Source of the DNA: Gammaproteobacteria bacterium
GTDB lineage: Bacteria > Pseudomonadota > Gammaproteobacteria > Ga0077536
Reading direction: 5' to 3'
DNA length: 40,645 nucleotides
NCBI GenBank assembly: GCA_030429865.1
Contig: JAUIFX010000018.1
Coordinates: 1-40,645 of the forward strand
This document shows positions 31,364-40,645 of the stretch, in pieces. Every line of letters begins with the position of its first letter. Within the stretch, counting starts at the first letter, position 1. The position numbers and the translations under genes were made by a program. Below the pieces are notes generated by a model. It was not told where the DNA came from and did no database searches. It was given only the letters and a program-made list of their open reading frames with translations.

Positions 31364-31671
31364 CACTTGATGATGGTGGACTCCACCTTCGGGAAGACCA
31401 GCGTGCCCGGCGAGTAGAACTTGATCGAGACATCGCCGACGAGCGAGGTGAAGGTGCCGGCGCCGCCCGCGACGGCCTCGAGGTCCTCGTCGCTGAGCTC
31501 GCCCGAGATCTCCTCGAGATCGAACGCGTAGCCTTTCTCAGCGGCAAAGCGTTCGAGATCGGCGGCGGCGATGCCCGCAGCCGGATCGCCGAGCTTTGCG
31601 CGCAATTCCTGCTCGAGCGCGGCGTCCTCCTGGACGCGTTTCATGAAAGCTTCGAATGACTGGTCGCCCAT
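31360..31671 (-). CDS. Nif11-type RiPP precursor peptide
   Basis: A 103-residue peptide with a Nif11-like leader (PF07862 type). S-F-E-A-F-M-K-R-V-Q-E-D is at residues 5-16, a helical region covers ~20-55, and the leader ends in E-L-S-D-E-D-L-E-A-V-A-G-G (58-70), the double-glycine motif cut by C39-type peptidases. The 33-residue core after Gly70 is rich in Ser, Thr, Val and aromatics, has Lys at four positions, and contains no cysteine. It is therefore not a lanthipeptide or sactipeptide substrate of the usual kind. A strong gggaggg site precedes ATG 31671. The stop overlaps the methyltransferase start by 4 nt, so the two genes are coupled. No protease/transporter gene is in the window. Confidence 0.85.
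   Translation of the reverse strand: MGDQSFEAFMKRVQEDAALEQELRAKLGDPAAGIAAADLERFAAEKGYAFDLEEISGELSDEDLEAVAGGAGTFTSLVGDVSIKFYSPGTLVFPKVESTIIKW
31363..31461 (-). other. Predicted core peptide of the Nif11-type precursor (residues 71-103)
   Basis: The segment begins A-G-T-F-T-S after the Gly69-Gly70 cleavage site and ends I-I-K-W. It contains two Pro, four Lys, four Ser, four Thr and two aromatic-rich patches, but no Cys, Asn, Gln or His. If the NPPF methyltransferase acts on it, likely targets are the Lys side chains, the N-terminus or backbone nitrogens, since no Gln or Asn is present. Cleavage at GG is predicted from the leader motif, not shown. Confidence 0.7.
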
Positions 31672-31804
31672 GGCTTGAATCCCTCCCGTGGTTCGGGTCG
31701 GTATGCTTGCGGACGCTCAATCTCGCTTTTCGCGCGAGGCAGCATGCTGACGCGGATCAGGGTTTCGATGCGGCGCCACCAGCGGCATCGAGCGGGCGTA
31801 ACAT

Positions 31805-31828
31805 CGGCGCCCCGAGCGGCCGGCGCCG
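31805..31828 (-). terminator. Hairpin after the lipocalin-like gene
   Basis: Positions 31805-31811 pair exactly with 31822-31828 around a ten-base loop, starting 9 nt beyond the stop of the minus-strand gene ending at 31837. It separates that gene from the Nif11-type precursor gene further along the same strand. Confidence 0.45.
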
Positions 31829-31836
31829 CGCGACGC

Positions 31837-32286
31837 TCAGACGACTTTCTGCCAGACCAGCGTGTGGATGGCCTTCTCGCCGTCGTTGCCGCGCATCGGC
31901 GGCGTCTTGAGCACGAGGCGGTCACCGGAGAATTCATAGAACCGGACCTGGTCCTGCCCGGGCCAGTTGGGTACCGTCGCACCCTGCACGTGATGGGTCA
32001 CGGTGCCGGCTTCGCTGTCGACGGTGTAGGTGCCGAAGTACGCGGTATAGCTCTGGAAGGCGTCGCGATACTCGGCATCGGCCACCTCGCGCGGGTCGCG
32101 CGAGGAGAACGGCTTGCGCCCCTCGCCCATGAGCTGCGCGGCCATGTTGCCGGCGGCGTCGTAGTTGATGCGCCCGACGACGTGCTCGCCGAGTGGGAAG
32201 GCGACACGCCCGGAGGGCTTGTCCGAATAGCTCTCGACGAGCTGCCAGGTGCCAACGAATACCGCGTTGGGAGTGCTGTCGGTCAT
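31837..32286 (-). CDS. Lipocalin-like domain protein
   Basis: The 149-residue protein fits the lipocalin-like family PF13924: V-G-T-W-Q-L-V-E-S-Y near the N-terminus, a G-R-I-N-Y-D-A-A-G-N-M-A-A-Q-L-M hairpin (residues ~40-55), Y-F-G-T-Y-T-V-D (~85-92), and L-V-L-K-T-P-P at the end. No signal peptide is present, so it is probably cytoplasmic. Such proteins may bind small hydrophobic compounds, and some are annotated as heme- or polyketide-binding; the ligand here is unknown. I chose ATG 32286 over 32301 because the latter has its ribosome site at no spacing. It is divergent from the secreted protein gene at 32430 (143 nt). Confidence 0.82.
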   Translation of the reverse strand: MTDSTPNAVFVGTWQLVESYSDKPSGRVAFPLGEHVVGRINYDAAGNMAAQLMGEGRKPFSSRDPREVADAEYRDAFQSYTAYFGTYTVDSEAGTVTHHVQGATVPNWPGQDQVRFYEFSGDRLVLKTPPMRGNDGEKAIHTLVWQKVV

Positions 32287-32429
32287 GGGTAGGTGATCCA
32301 TCCTCTCGTTTGCGGCGCCCTATCCTGATGATTCGGCTGGCGGCTTGCAACCGCACCCCCGTTGTCGCGGCGCCGCGCGGCGTCCACAATGAACGCCGCC
32401 CACCCGTTTCTCCCCGCCCGGAGTCCCGC

Positions 32430-32873
32430 ATGAGAATTCCCGTCTTCGCCGCGCTGCTGTCGGCTGCGCTGCCACTCCTCGCCCAGGAAGCCGAACCCGA
32501 CGCACGCACCATGCTCAAACGCGCGTTCGACGGCGCTATGACCTGCTCGGCGCTGACGGCCATGGAGGCCGACCGGGCGCTCGGCGACATGCAGCAGACC
32601 TGGGCCAACCGCTCGTTCGCCTTCGGCATGCTGGCGGTGCGCTTCTACACCGACCTCTCCGGCGGCGGGATGAGCAATGACGAGATGAACGACGCGCTCA
32701 ACCAGTACGCCGATGCGCTGACGGCAATGAGCGAAGCGCAGATCGCGCCGTTTCGCGAAGGCTGCGAGGCCAAGTATGCCAACGTCGACGAACTGTGCGA
32801 ACAGAACGACTGCGTGTTCCCGCGTGCGGGCGGTGCGCGAGCCGAGCCGCCGGCACCTCCGGGCGCGGACTGA
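32430..32873 (+). CDS. Secreted protein of unknown function
   Basis: A 147-residue protein with a clear signal peptide (residues 1-18, ...L-L-A-Q). The mature part is helical, with four cysteines (M-T-C-S, E-G-C-E, and L-C-E-Q-N-D-C near the end), which could form two disulfide bonds in the periplasm. The C-terminal 17 residues are rich in Pro, Ala and Gly. I do not recognise the family. It stands alone on this strand, convergent with the prepilin gene and divergent from the lipocalin-like gene. Confidence 0.72.
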   Translation: MRIPVFAALLSAALPLLAQEAEPDARTMLKRAFDGAMTCSALTAMEADRALGDMQQTWANRSFAFGMLAVRFYTDLSGGGMSNDEMNDALNQYADALTAMSEAQIAPFREGCEAKYANVDELCEQNDCVFPRAGGARAEPPAPPGAD

Positions 32874-32899
32874 CCTGACCGCCTCGCGCGCCCGGCAGC

Positions 32900-33445
32900 T
32901 CAGCGCGTGTCGTAATCTTCGTGGTCGGCAACGAGGCGGCCACTGACAGCATCGTACTTCCAACCGCCGTCGGTGCGCGTAGAGGCGAGGTTCAGCGAAC
33001 CTTCCGTGACGATGTCGACGGCCGCTGATTGCGTGAGCGGGTTGCGCGGCAATGTTTGCGTGCGCAGGTACGGTCCGTGTACGAAAGCGCCGCCGCGCTT
33101 GCTGCACGCATGGCCGGCATCGTTGGTGTAGCGGGTCAGCTGCTCGAGCAGAGCCGTCGCGGAGTTCGCGCTGCCCGAGCCCGGGACGCCCCCGGTTTGC
33201 GCGGCGCAGTTGGCACCGCCGCCCGAGGGGCGGCGCCCGGGCCAGGCGCCGTGATCGTGCTGATAGCGCTCGATCGCGCCGCGCAGGCGCGCCAGGGTGG
33301 CGTCGAGCGCGGCGAGCGTGGCGTCGTCGCGCGCGTTGCCGAACAGTGGTATGACGACGGCCGCGAGCGCTGCCATGATGACCACGACAACGAGGAGTTC
33401 GATCAGCGTAAAGCCCCGTGCGGGCGCCATGGCGCAGCGATTCAT
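32900..33445 (-). CDS. Type IV prepilin-like (GspG-like) protein
   Basis: A 181-residue protein with a type III signal: a short basic leader ending at Gly11, then F12-T-L-I-E16-L and a hydrophobic helix (~12-35). Glu16 is the conserved Glu5 of mature pilins, so a prepilin peptidase should cut after Gly11 and methylate Phe12. The rest resembles pseudopilins: a long helix to residue ~65, then a variable region with two cysteines and a C-terminal W-K-Y-D-A-V-S-G-R. It may be a minor pilin or pseudopilin of a secretion system, but no other pilus gene is nearby. I chose ATG 33445; ATG 33430 gives a 6-residue leader and is also possible. Confidence 0.82.
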   Translation of the reverse strand: MNRCAMAPARGFTLIELLVVVVIMAALAAVVIPLFGNARDDATLAALDATLARLRGAIERYQHDHGAWPGRRPSGGGANCAAQTGGVPGSGSANSATALLEQLTRYTNDAGHACSKRGGAFVHGPYLRTQTLPRNPLTQSAAVDIVTEGSLNLASTRTDGGWKYDAVSGRLVADHEDYDTR

Positions 33446-33486
33446 GGGGCCTGGTCCGTAGGCGGGGGGCTGTCCTGGCACGTGGC

Positions 33487-34722
33487 TCAGTTGCCGAGGT
33501 CCAGGATCAGTTCATCGATGACGCGGAAGCGCGAGCGGTGCGGCCGTGCCGCCGCGCCGACGCGGCTGAAGCGCGGGAAGCGCTCGAGCAGCTTGGCGAA
33601 AGCGATGCGCGCCTCGATGCGCGCGACCGAGTTGCCGGCACAGGTATGGATGCCATGGGCGAAGGCGAGATGCTTGTTGGGAGTGCGCGCGACGTCGAAC
33701 GTCTCGGCGTCGGGGAACTGCGCCGGGTCGCGGTTGGCCGCGGCGATGCCGAGGTGCAGGAAGGTGCCGGGGGCGAGTTCCACGCCGCCGATCTCGCACG
33801 CCGCGGTGGTCTTGCGGTTGCCGATCTGCAGCGGACTTTCGAAACGCAGCATCTCCTCCACGGCCGGCTTGATCAGCGCCGGGTCGTCGAGCAGGCGCTC
33901 GCGCTGCTCGGGATAACGGCACAACAGGTCGATGCCATTGGCAATCAGGCTACCGGTGGTGTCGTGGCCGGCGTTGAGCATGAAGATCGAGTTGTGCAGG
34001 ATCTCGAGTTCGCTCAGCCGCTCGTCGTCGGCACGCTGCTCGTCGGCCGCCTCGATCAGCGCCCACAACACGTCCATGGCTTCGTCGCCCGGTGGCCGGG
34101 CACGCTTGTTCGCGATCAGCGCGCGCAGGTAGGCCTTGAAGTCCTCGACGGCCTGGTTGCCGGCAGCCAGCTCGGCCGGCGTGCGCACGGGTTCCAGGGC
34201 GCCGAGGATCGCGTTGGCCCAGCCGCGCAGCGGCGCGCGTTCCCCGTAGGGCACGCCGAGGAGCTCGCCGATGAGGTTGAGCGGTACGACGAGCGCGAAA
34301 TCGCGGACCACGTCGATGCGGCCATGCGCGGCGGCGCGGTCGAGCAGCGAGTCGACCATCGCCGCGATGCTCGCCTCCATCTGCCGCAGCACGCGCGCAG
34401 CGAAGAACGGCGCGAGCAGCTGCCGTACGCGGGTGTGGTAGGGCGGGTCGTTGAATACGATCGACGTCGTGTGATGCTCGTAGAGCGGCGAGTCGCCGAA
34501 GCGTGGATAGAAGTCGACGCGCTTGTCGGAGCTGAACAGCGCCGGATCGCCGAACGCCGTGAGCACGTCGGCATAGCGCGTCAGGAGGACCGAGCCGTCG
34601 GGCTGGCGACAGACCGGGGCGTGCTCGCGCAGCATGGCGTAATCGGCGTACGGGTCTCGTGCGAACGCGTGATCGCTGGTCGCCAGCACGAAGTCGGCAG
34701 CGGTACCCGGCGTGAGACGCAT
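33487..34722 (-). CDS. Cytochrome P450
   Basis: A 411-residue soluble bacterial P450. The I-helix oxygen-activation motif is A251-G-H-D-T-T256, the K-helix is E290-M-L-R293, and the heme-binding loop is F354-A-H-G-I-H-T-C361-A-G, with Cys361 the proximal ligand. The protein has no membrane anchor, as is usual for class I P450s that take electrons from a ferredoxin and reductase; neither is encoded in the window. It is 19 nt downstream of the FAH-family gene, and the two are probably cotranscribed. It likely hydroxylates a small organic substrate such as a terpenoid, fatty acid or ring compound. ATG 34722 is chosen as the first start of the conserved N-terminus. Confidence 0.94.
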   Translation of the reverse strand: MRLTPGTAADFVLATSDHAFARDPYADYAMLREHAPVCRQPDGSVLLTRYADVLTAFGDPALFSSDKRVDFYPRFGDSPLYEHHTTSIVFNDPPYHTRVRQLLAPFFAARVLRQMEASIAAMVDSLLDRAAAHGRIDVVRDFALVVPLNLIGELLGVPYGERAPLRGWANAILGALEPVRTPAELAAGNQAVEDFKAYLRALIANKRARPPGDEAMDVLWALIEAADEQRADDERLSELEILHNSIFMLNAGHDTTGSLIANGIDLLCRYPEQRERLLDDPALIKPAVEEMLRFESPLQIGNRKTTAACEIGGVELAPGTFLHLGIAAANRDPAQFPDAETFDVARTPNKHLAFAHGIHTCAGNSVARIEARIAFAKLLERFPRFSRVGAAARPHRSRFRVIDELILDLGN

Positions 34723-34741
34723 CGGCGCTCGGCGACCCCGT

Positions 34742-35722
34742 TCAGGCTGCCACGACCGGCTGCTCGATGGCGCCGAAAATCGAGCGCCCGCCGGCGTCGC
34801 GCATCTCGATGCGTACGACATCACCGAAGCGCAACCAGGGCGTGGCCGCCTGGCCGGTCGTCATCTCTTCGTCCACGCGCGCTTCGGCCAGGCAGCCATG
34901 GCCGGTCGCCGGGTCACGGTTGGAGACGGCCCCGGCGGCGATGATGGTGCCGGCGCCGAGGCGGCGCGTGCGCGCGGCATGGGCGATCAGCCGCGGATAG
35001 GTGAAGAACATGTCGGCGGCGGCGTCGGGGGTGCCGACGGCGCGCCCGTTGACCCAGGAGCAGAGGGTGCCGGCGAGGCGCTCGCCGTTCCACGCGGCGC
35101 CCAGGGCGTCGGGCGTGACGGCGACCGGGGAAAACGAGCTGGTGGGCTTGGACTGGAGGAAGCCGAAACCCTTCGGCAGTTCGGTGCGGGTCAATGCACG
35201 GCAGGTAAAGTCGTTCATCAGCATCAGCAGGCGGATGTGCCCGGCGGCCGCCTCGACGCTGACGCCCATCGGCACATCGTCGACGACGACCGCGATCTCG
35301 GCTTCGAAGTCGATGTCGAGATCTTCCGAGGGCAGGGGCATCGGCTCGGTCGGGCCGCGAAAGCCGTCGGACACGCCCTGGTACATCAGCGGTTCGGTCT
35401 CGTAATCGGGCGGCATCGCGACGCCGCGCGCGCGGCGTGCCCGCGCCATGTGGTGCAGGTAGACCGAACCGTCGAGGAACTGGTAACTGCGCGGTAGCGG
35501 ACTGGCCAGGGAGTCGGGATCGAGCGCGAAGTCACCGCGGACAGCGCCGGCACCGAGCGCCGTCGCGGCGGCGCGCAGCGGCGCTTCGACGGCGTCCCAG
35601 TTCTCGAGCGCGGCCTGCAGGGTAGGCGCGATCTCCGCGACGACGAGGCCGCGCGTGAGGGCATCGTCGACGACAATCAGCGTGCCGTCGCGGCCACCCG
35701 CGCGCAGGCTCGCCAGTTTCAC
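34742..35722 (-). CDS. Fumarylacetoacetate hydrolase family protein
   Basis: A 326-residue FAH-family enzyme (PF01557) with an N-terminal FAH_N_2-like part. The metal-binding E140-x-E142 of D-F-E-A-E-I-A-V-V-V matches Glu199/Glu201 of mouse FAH, and the downstream aspartate lies in L-M-N-D-F-T. S-K-P-T-S-S-F-S-P and S-N-R-D-P further match the family. Members hydrolyse C-C bonds in tyrosine and aromatic ring breakdown products, or decarboxylate and isomerise similar acids. The exact substrate is unknown. The start is GTG 35722, with gagga 7 nt upstream and the previous gene's stop only 2 nt away. It forms a unit with the P450 gene downstream. Confidence 0.9.
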   Translation of the reverse strand: MKLASLRAGGRDGTLIVVDDALTRGLVVAEIAPTLQAALENWDAVEAPLRAAATALGAGAVRGDFALDPDSLASPLPRSYQFLDGSVYLHHMARARRARGVAMPPDYETEPLMYQGVSDGFRGPTEPMPLPSEDLDIDFEAEIAVVVDDVPMGVSVEAAAGHIRLLMLMNDFTCRALTRTELPKGFGFLQSKPTSSFSPVAVTPDALGAAWNGERLAGTLCSWVNGRAVGTPDAAADMFFTYPRLIAHAARTRRLGAGTIIAAGAVSNRDPATGHGCLAEARVDEEMTTGQAATPWLRFGDVVRIEMRDAGGRSIFGAIEQPVVAA

Positions 35723-35724
35723 CG

Positions 35725-36327
35725 CTAGTCCTCGATCTCGACGTTCTGCGGGCAGTTGTCGAGCGCCGGGTCGCACACCGTGAGGTAAGCGAGGTAGCCG
35801 AGCCAGAACTTGCGGTCCTCGAGCGCGACGGGTGGGTCGGCATCGACATCGAACGGCGCCACGCGCCAGGCTTTCTGCAGGATGTAGAAGCTCTCCTTGC
35901 CGGCGATGCCACGCACGAGGATGAAGTCGCCCTTGCCGCTGTCCGGGTTCTTCGGACACATCATCATCACCGCGAGCGTGGGGTACTCCTCGCCCACGCC
36001 GCCGAGTTCAATCGGCTGCGAGCTGAAACCGGGGCAGCCTTCGGCAAGGTGGTGCGCGATGCGCGCGAGCAGCGCGTTCGGATCGGCCTCCGACATACCG
36101 AGCACGATTTGCACCGTGACCATCTCCTCCCAGTCATCGCCCGTCTGCCCTTCGGGCACGTACTCGTTGGTGGTCAGGTTTTCCTCGACCTCGGAGAAGA
36201 CTTCGTGCCAGCCTTCAGGCTTGGCGAACAGCAGCTGTTCGCCTTCGGGCTGGGCCGCACCGGCGGATAGCGTAGCCAGCAGCGTGGCGAGCGGCGCGGC
36301 GCGCGCGAGTAGTTGACGCAATGACAT
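35725..36327 (-). CDS. Secreted protein of unknown function
   Basis: A 200-residue protein with a signal peptide (residues 1-23, ending A-G-A-A-Q). The mature part is acidic and carries four cysteines, including E-G-C-P near residue 96, M-M-M-C-P near 122, and V-C-D-P with C-P-Q at the C-terminus, which may form disulfides. I do not recognise the family. It ends 2 nt before the FAH-family start, so it is probably transcribed with the FAH and P450 genes. ATG 36339 would add four residues and is an equally possible start. It lies 91 nt downstream of the liuD stop on the same strand, so it might also be read from the liu operon. Confidence 0.7.
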   Translation of the reverse strand: MSLRQLLARAAPLATLLATLSAGAAQPEGEQLLFAKPEGWHEVFSEVEENLTTNEYVPEGQTGDDWEEMVTVQIVLGMSEADPNALLARIAHHLAEGCPGFSSQPIELGGVGEEYPTLAVMMMCPKNPDSGKGDFILVRGIAGKESFYILQKAWRVAPFDVDADPPVALEDRKFWLGYLAYLTVCDPALDNCPQNVEIED

Positions 36328-36418
36328 AGTCGACGACATTCCGGCGGATGGATTCAGGGCCGCTAGCGTAGCGCCAAGGTGGTCGCCGTGCACGCATGCC
36401 GGCGCCGGGGGCGCGCTT

Positions 36419-38416
<1,998 letters not shown>

Positions 38417-38427
38417 CGTGCGGCTCC

Positions 38428-40035
38428 TCACATGCGGAACAGGCCGAAGCGGGTCTCGGGAATCGGCGCGTTGAGCGTCGACCACAGCGAGAGTCCGAGC
38501 ATGCGGCGCGTCTGGGCCGGGTCGACGATGCCGTCGTCCCACAGGCGGGCGGTGGCGTAGTAGGGATGGCCCTGGGTTTCGTACTGGTCGCGGATCGGCG
38601 CCTTGAAGGCTTCCTCCTCCTCGGCCGCCCAGGCGCCGCCACGCGCCTCGATACCGTCGCGGCGCACGGTGGCGAGCACGGCCGCGGCCTGTTCGCCGCC
38701 CATCACGCTGATGCGCGCGTTCGGCCACATCCACAGGTAGCGCGGCGAGTAGGCGCGGCCGCACATGCCGTAGTTGCCGGCGCCGAAGCTGCCGCCGATG
38801 ATCAGCGTAATCTTGGGCACCTGCGCGGTCGCCACCGCGGTGACCAGCTTCGCGCCGTCCTTCGCGATACCGCCGTTTTCGTACTTGCGCCCGACCATGA
38901 AGCCGGTGATGTTCTGCAGGAACAGCAGCGGCACCTTGCGCTGTGCGCACAGCTCGATGAAATGCGCGCCCTTCTGTGCCGATTCGCTGAACAGGATGCC
39001 GTTATTGGCAATGATGCCGACGGGCACGCCGTAGAGATGCGCGAAGCCGGTCACGAGCGTCGAGCCGTAGCGCGCCTTGAACTCGTCGAAGCGCGAGCCG
39101 TCGACGACACGCGCGATGATTTCGCGCACGTCGTAGGGCGTACGCGTGTCGCGCGGCAGCACGCCGTAGATCTCCTCGGGATCGTAGAGCGGCTCCTCGA
39201 CCGGCTGCACGACCACCGACTGCGGCCGCCGGCGATTCAGGTTGCGCACGATCGAGCGCGCGATGGCGAGTGCGTGGCTGTCGTTCTCGGCGAGATGATC
39301 GGCCACGCCGGACAGGCGCGTGTGCACGTCACCGCCGCCGAGGTCCTCGGCGCTGACCACCTCGCCCGTCGCCGCCTTCACCAGCGGCGGCCCGCCGAGG
39401 AAGATGGTGCCCTGGTTCTTGACGATGACGGTGTCGTCGCTCATCGCCGGCACGTAGGCGCCGCCGGCCGTGCACGAGCCCATGACGACCGCGATCTGGG
39501 GAATGCCCATGGCGCTCATGTTGGCCTGGTTGTAGAAGATGCGGCCGAAATGTTCGCGGTCGGGAAAGACCTCGTCCTGGCGCGGCAGGAAGGCGCCGCC
39601 CGAATCGACCAGGTAGAGGCAGGGCAGGTGGTTCTCGCGTGCGATCTCCTGCGCGCGCAGGTGCTTCTTGACCGTCATCGGGTAGTAGGTGCCGCCCTTG
39701 ACGGTGGCGTCGTTGGCGATGATCAGGCACTCGGTGCCCTCGACCCGGCCGACCCCGGCGATCATGCCGGCTGCCGGCGCCTCGCCGTCGTACATGCCGT
39801 AGGCGGCAAGCTGCCCGATCTCGAGAAACGGCGTGCCCGGATCGAGCAGCTGGTCGACGCGCTCGCGTGGCAGCAGCTTGCCGCGCGCGACGTGCTTCTC
39901 GCGTGCGCGCTCGCCGCCGCCGGCGGCGACTTCTGCGGCTTTTGCACGCAGGTCCTCGACGAGGGTGCGCATGTGCGCGGCATTGGCGCGGAATTCCTCC
40001 GCGCGCGGGTTGATGGCGGATTTGATCGCGTGCAT
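38428..40035 (-). CDS. liuB: Methylcrotonoyl-CoA carboxylase carboxyltransferase subunit (MCC beta)
   Basis: A 535-residue carboxyltransferase. It carries the [20 protein letters not shown] segment near residues 57-76, [12 protein letters not shown] (~187-198) and [21 protein letters not shown] (~214-234), all typical of MCC beta rather than PCC beta. The C-terminal half repeats the crotonase fold ([11 protein letters not shown] and [11 protein letters not shown]). It transfers the carboxyl group from biotin on LiuD to the gamma carbon of 3-methylcrotonyl-CoA. ATG 40035 is 39 nt after the liuA stop. No liuC hydratase gene lies between liuB and liuD, unlike common liu operons. Confidence 0.96.
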   Translation of the reverse strand: MHAIKSAINPRAEEFRANAAHMRTLVEDLRAKAAEVAAGGGERAREKHVARGKLLPRERVDQLLDPGTPFLEIGQLAAYGMYDGEAPAAGMIAGVGRVEGTECLIIANDATVKGGTYYPMTVKKHLRAQEIARENHLPCLYLVDSGGAFLPRQDEVFPDREHFGRIFYNQANMSAMGIPQIAVVMGSCTAGGAYVPAMSDDTVIVKNQGTIFLGGPPLVKAATGEVVSAEDLGGGDVHTRLSGVADHLAENDSHALAIARSIVRNLNRRRPQSVVVQPVEEPLYDPEEIYGVLPRDTRTPYDVREIIARVVDGSRFDEFKARYGSTLVTGFAHLYGVPVGIIANNGILFSESAQKGAHFIELCAQRKVPLLFLQNITGFMVGRKYENGGIAKDGAKLVTAVATAQVPKITLIIGGSFGAGNYGMCGRAYSPRYLWMWPNARISVMGGEQAAAVLATVRRDGIEARGGAWAAEEEEAFKAPIRDQYETQGHPYYATARLWDDGIVDPAQTRRMLGLSLWSTLNAPIPETRFGLFRM

Positions 40036-40074
40036 GGGCGTCTTTCTCCCCTGCGTGCCGCGGCTGCGGCGCTA

Positions 40075-40645
40075 TTACTTGGTGTCGCTGAACAGTTCGC
40101 GGCCGATCAGCATGCGGCGAATCTCCGAGGTGCCGGCGCCGATCTCGTAGAGCTTGGCATCGCGCCACAGGCGGCCGGTCGCGTACTCGTTGATGTAGCC
40201 GTTGCCGCCCAGCGTCTGGATTGCCTCGCCCGCCATCCAGGTCGCCTTCTCGGCCGCGTAGAGGATCGCGCCGGCCGCGTCCTTGCGCAGGTTGCGGCTG
40301 TGGTCGCCGGCGTCACAGGCGCGTCCGACGGCATAGACGTAGGCACGGCAGGCCTGCCAGGTGGTGTACATGTCGGCGAGCTTGCCCTGCATGAGCTGGA
40401 ATTCGCCGATCGGCTGGCCGAACTGTTCGCGCTCGTGCACGTAGGGCAGGACCACGTCCATGCAGGCGTCCATGATGCCGAGCGGGCCGGCCGCGAGCAC
40501 GGCGCGCTCGTAGTCGAGGCCCGACATCAGCACGCGCACACCGTCACCGACCGCGCCGAGGACGTTCTCCACCGGCACCTCGCAGTCGTCGAAGAAGATC
40601 GGGTAGGTGTTCGAGCCGCGCATGCCGAGCTTGTCGAGCTTGGTA
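40075..40645 (-). CDS. liuA: Isovaleryl-CoA dehydrogenase, C-terminal part (5' end outside window)
   Basis: The frame is open to the right window edge, so about 190 C-terminal residues are seen of a protein normally near 390. [16 protein letters not shown] (catalytic Glu of isovaleryl-CoA dehydrogenase), [14 protein letters not shown] and G-G-N-G-Y-I-N-E-Y identify it clearly. The enzyme oxidises isovaleryl-CoA to 3-methylcrotonyl-CoA with FAD and passes electrons to ETF. It is the first visible gene of the operon reading liuA, liuB, liuD, and supplies the substrate for the carboxylase encoded by the next two genes. Any regulator (LiuR type) would be beyond the edge. Confidence 0.95.
   Translation of the reverse strand, partial: TKLDKLGMRGSNTYPIFFDDCEVPVENVLGAVGDGVRVLMSGLDYERAVLAAGPLGIMDACMDVVLPYVHEREQFGQPIGEFQLMQGKLADMYTTWQACRAYVYAVGRACDAGDHSRNLRKDAAGAILYAAEKATWMAGEAIQTLGGNGYINEYATGRLWRDAKLYEIGAGTSEIRRMLIGRELFSDTK

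Overview
The window is GC-rich, tightly packed bacterial chromosome with about 39 protein genes and no RNA genes, insertion sequences or CRISPR arrays that I can see. DUF502, DUF1840, YegP-type and malate synthase G proteins, a leucine-degradation (liu) gene set, a PEP-CTERM-like surface protein and a type IV-style prepilin point to an aerobic member of the Pseudomonadota, most likely a gammaproteobacterium. Genus cannot be told from this sequence.

Left part (1-8.2 kb): the end of an acetoacetate decarboxylase-family gene, a DUF502 membrane protein, a DUF1840 protein, and a luciferase-like (LLM) oxidoreductase divergent from a two-gene unit at 2601-4342. The first gene of that unit has an in-frame TGA at 2880-2882 that reads as selenocysteine in a U-G-S-C motif, with a bacterial SECIS-like hairpin just downstream. 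It is therefore a UGSC-family selenoprotein, not a broken gene. Its partner starts at a TTG overlapping the stop codon and carries a C-x-x-C motif. A cytoplasmic trypsin-like protease, a YegP-type protein, an MscS channel and an SDR dehydrogenase follow.

Middle part (8.2-30 kb): three more LLM oxidoreductases, a spermidine synthase-like protein, an HCCA isomerase/DsbA-like protein, a tandem EthD protein, a crotonase-fold protein lacking both hydratase glutamates, two cyclase-family hydrolases, a TLP1-type thiolase-like protein and an acyl-CoA dehydrogenase. This looks like a peripheral catabolic region for organic acids, ring compounds or CoA thioesters, but no single pathway is evident. Among these genes lie malate synthase G, a VPLPA-type C-terminal anchor protein, a CASTOR/POLLUX-like channel, a NADAR protein, a LysR regulator divergent from a Tat-exported DUF1329 protein, a DUF2141 protein and an MliC-META fusion.

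Right part (30-40.6 kb): a Nif11-type RiPP precursor gene overlaps by 4 nt a class I methyltransferase with an NPPF motif, a compact candidate natural-product or peptide-modification unit. Then come a lipocalin-like protein, two unrecognised secreted proteins, a prepilin, and a cytochrome P450 next to a fumarylacetoacetate hydrolase-family enzyme. Last is the liu operon (liuA partial, liuB, liuD), which converts isovaleryl-CoA to 3-methylglutaconyl-CoA. Leucine-derived acetyl-CoA could feed the glyoxylate bypass through malate synthase G.

The two systems most worth attention are the UGSC selenoprotein pair (2.6-4.3 kb) and the Nif11 precursor/methyltransferase pair (29.9-31.7 kb).
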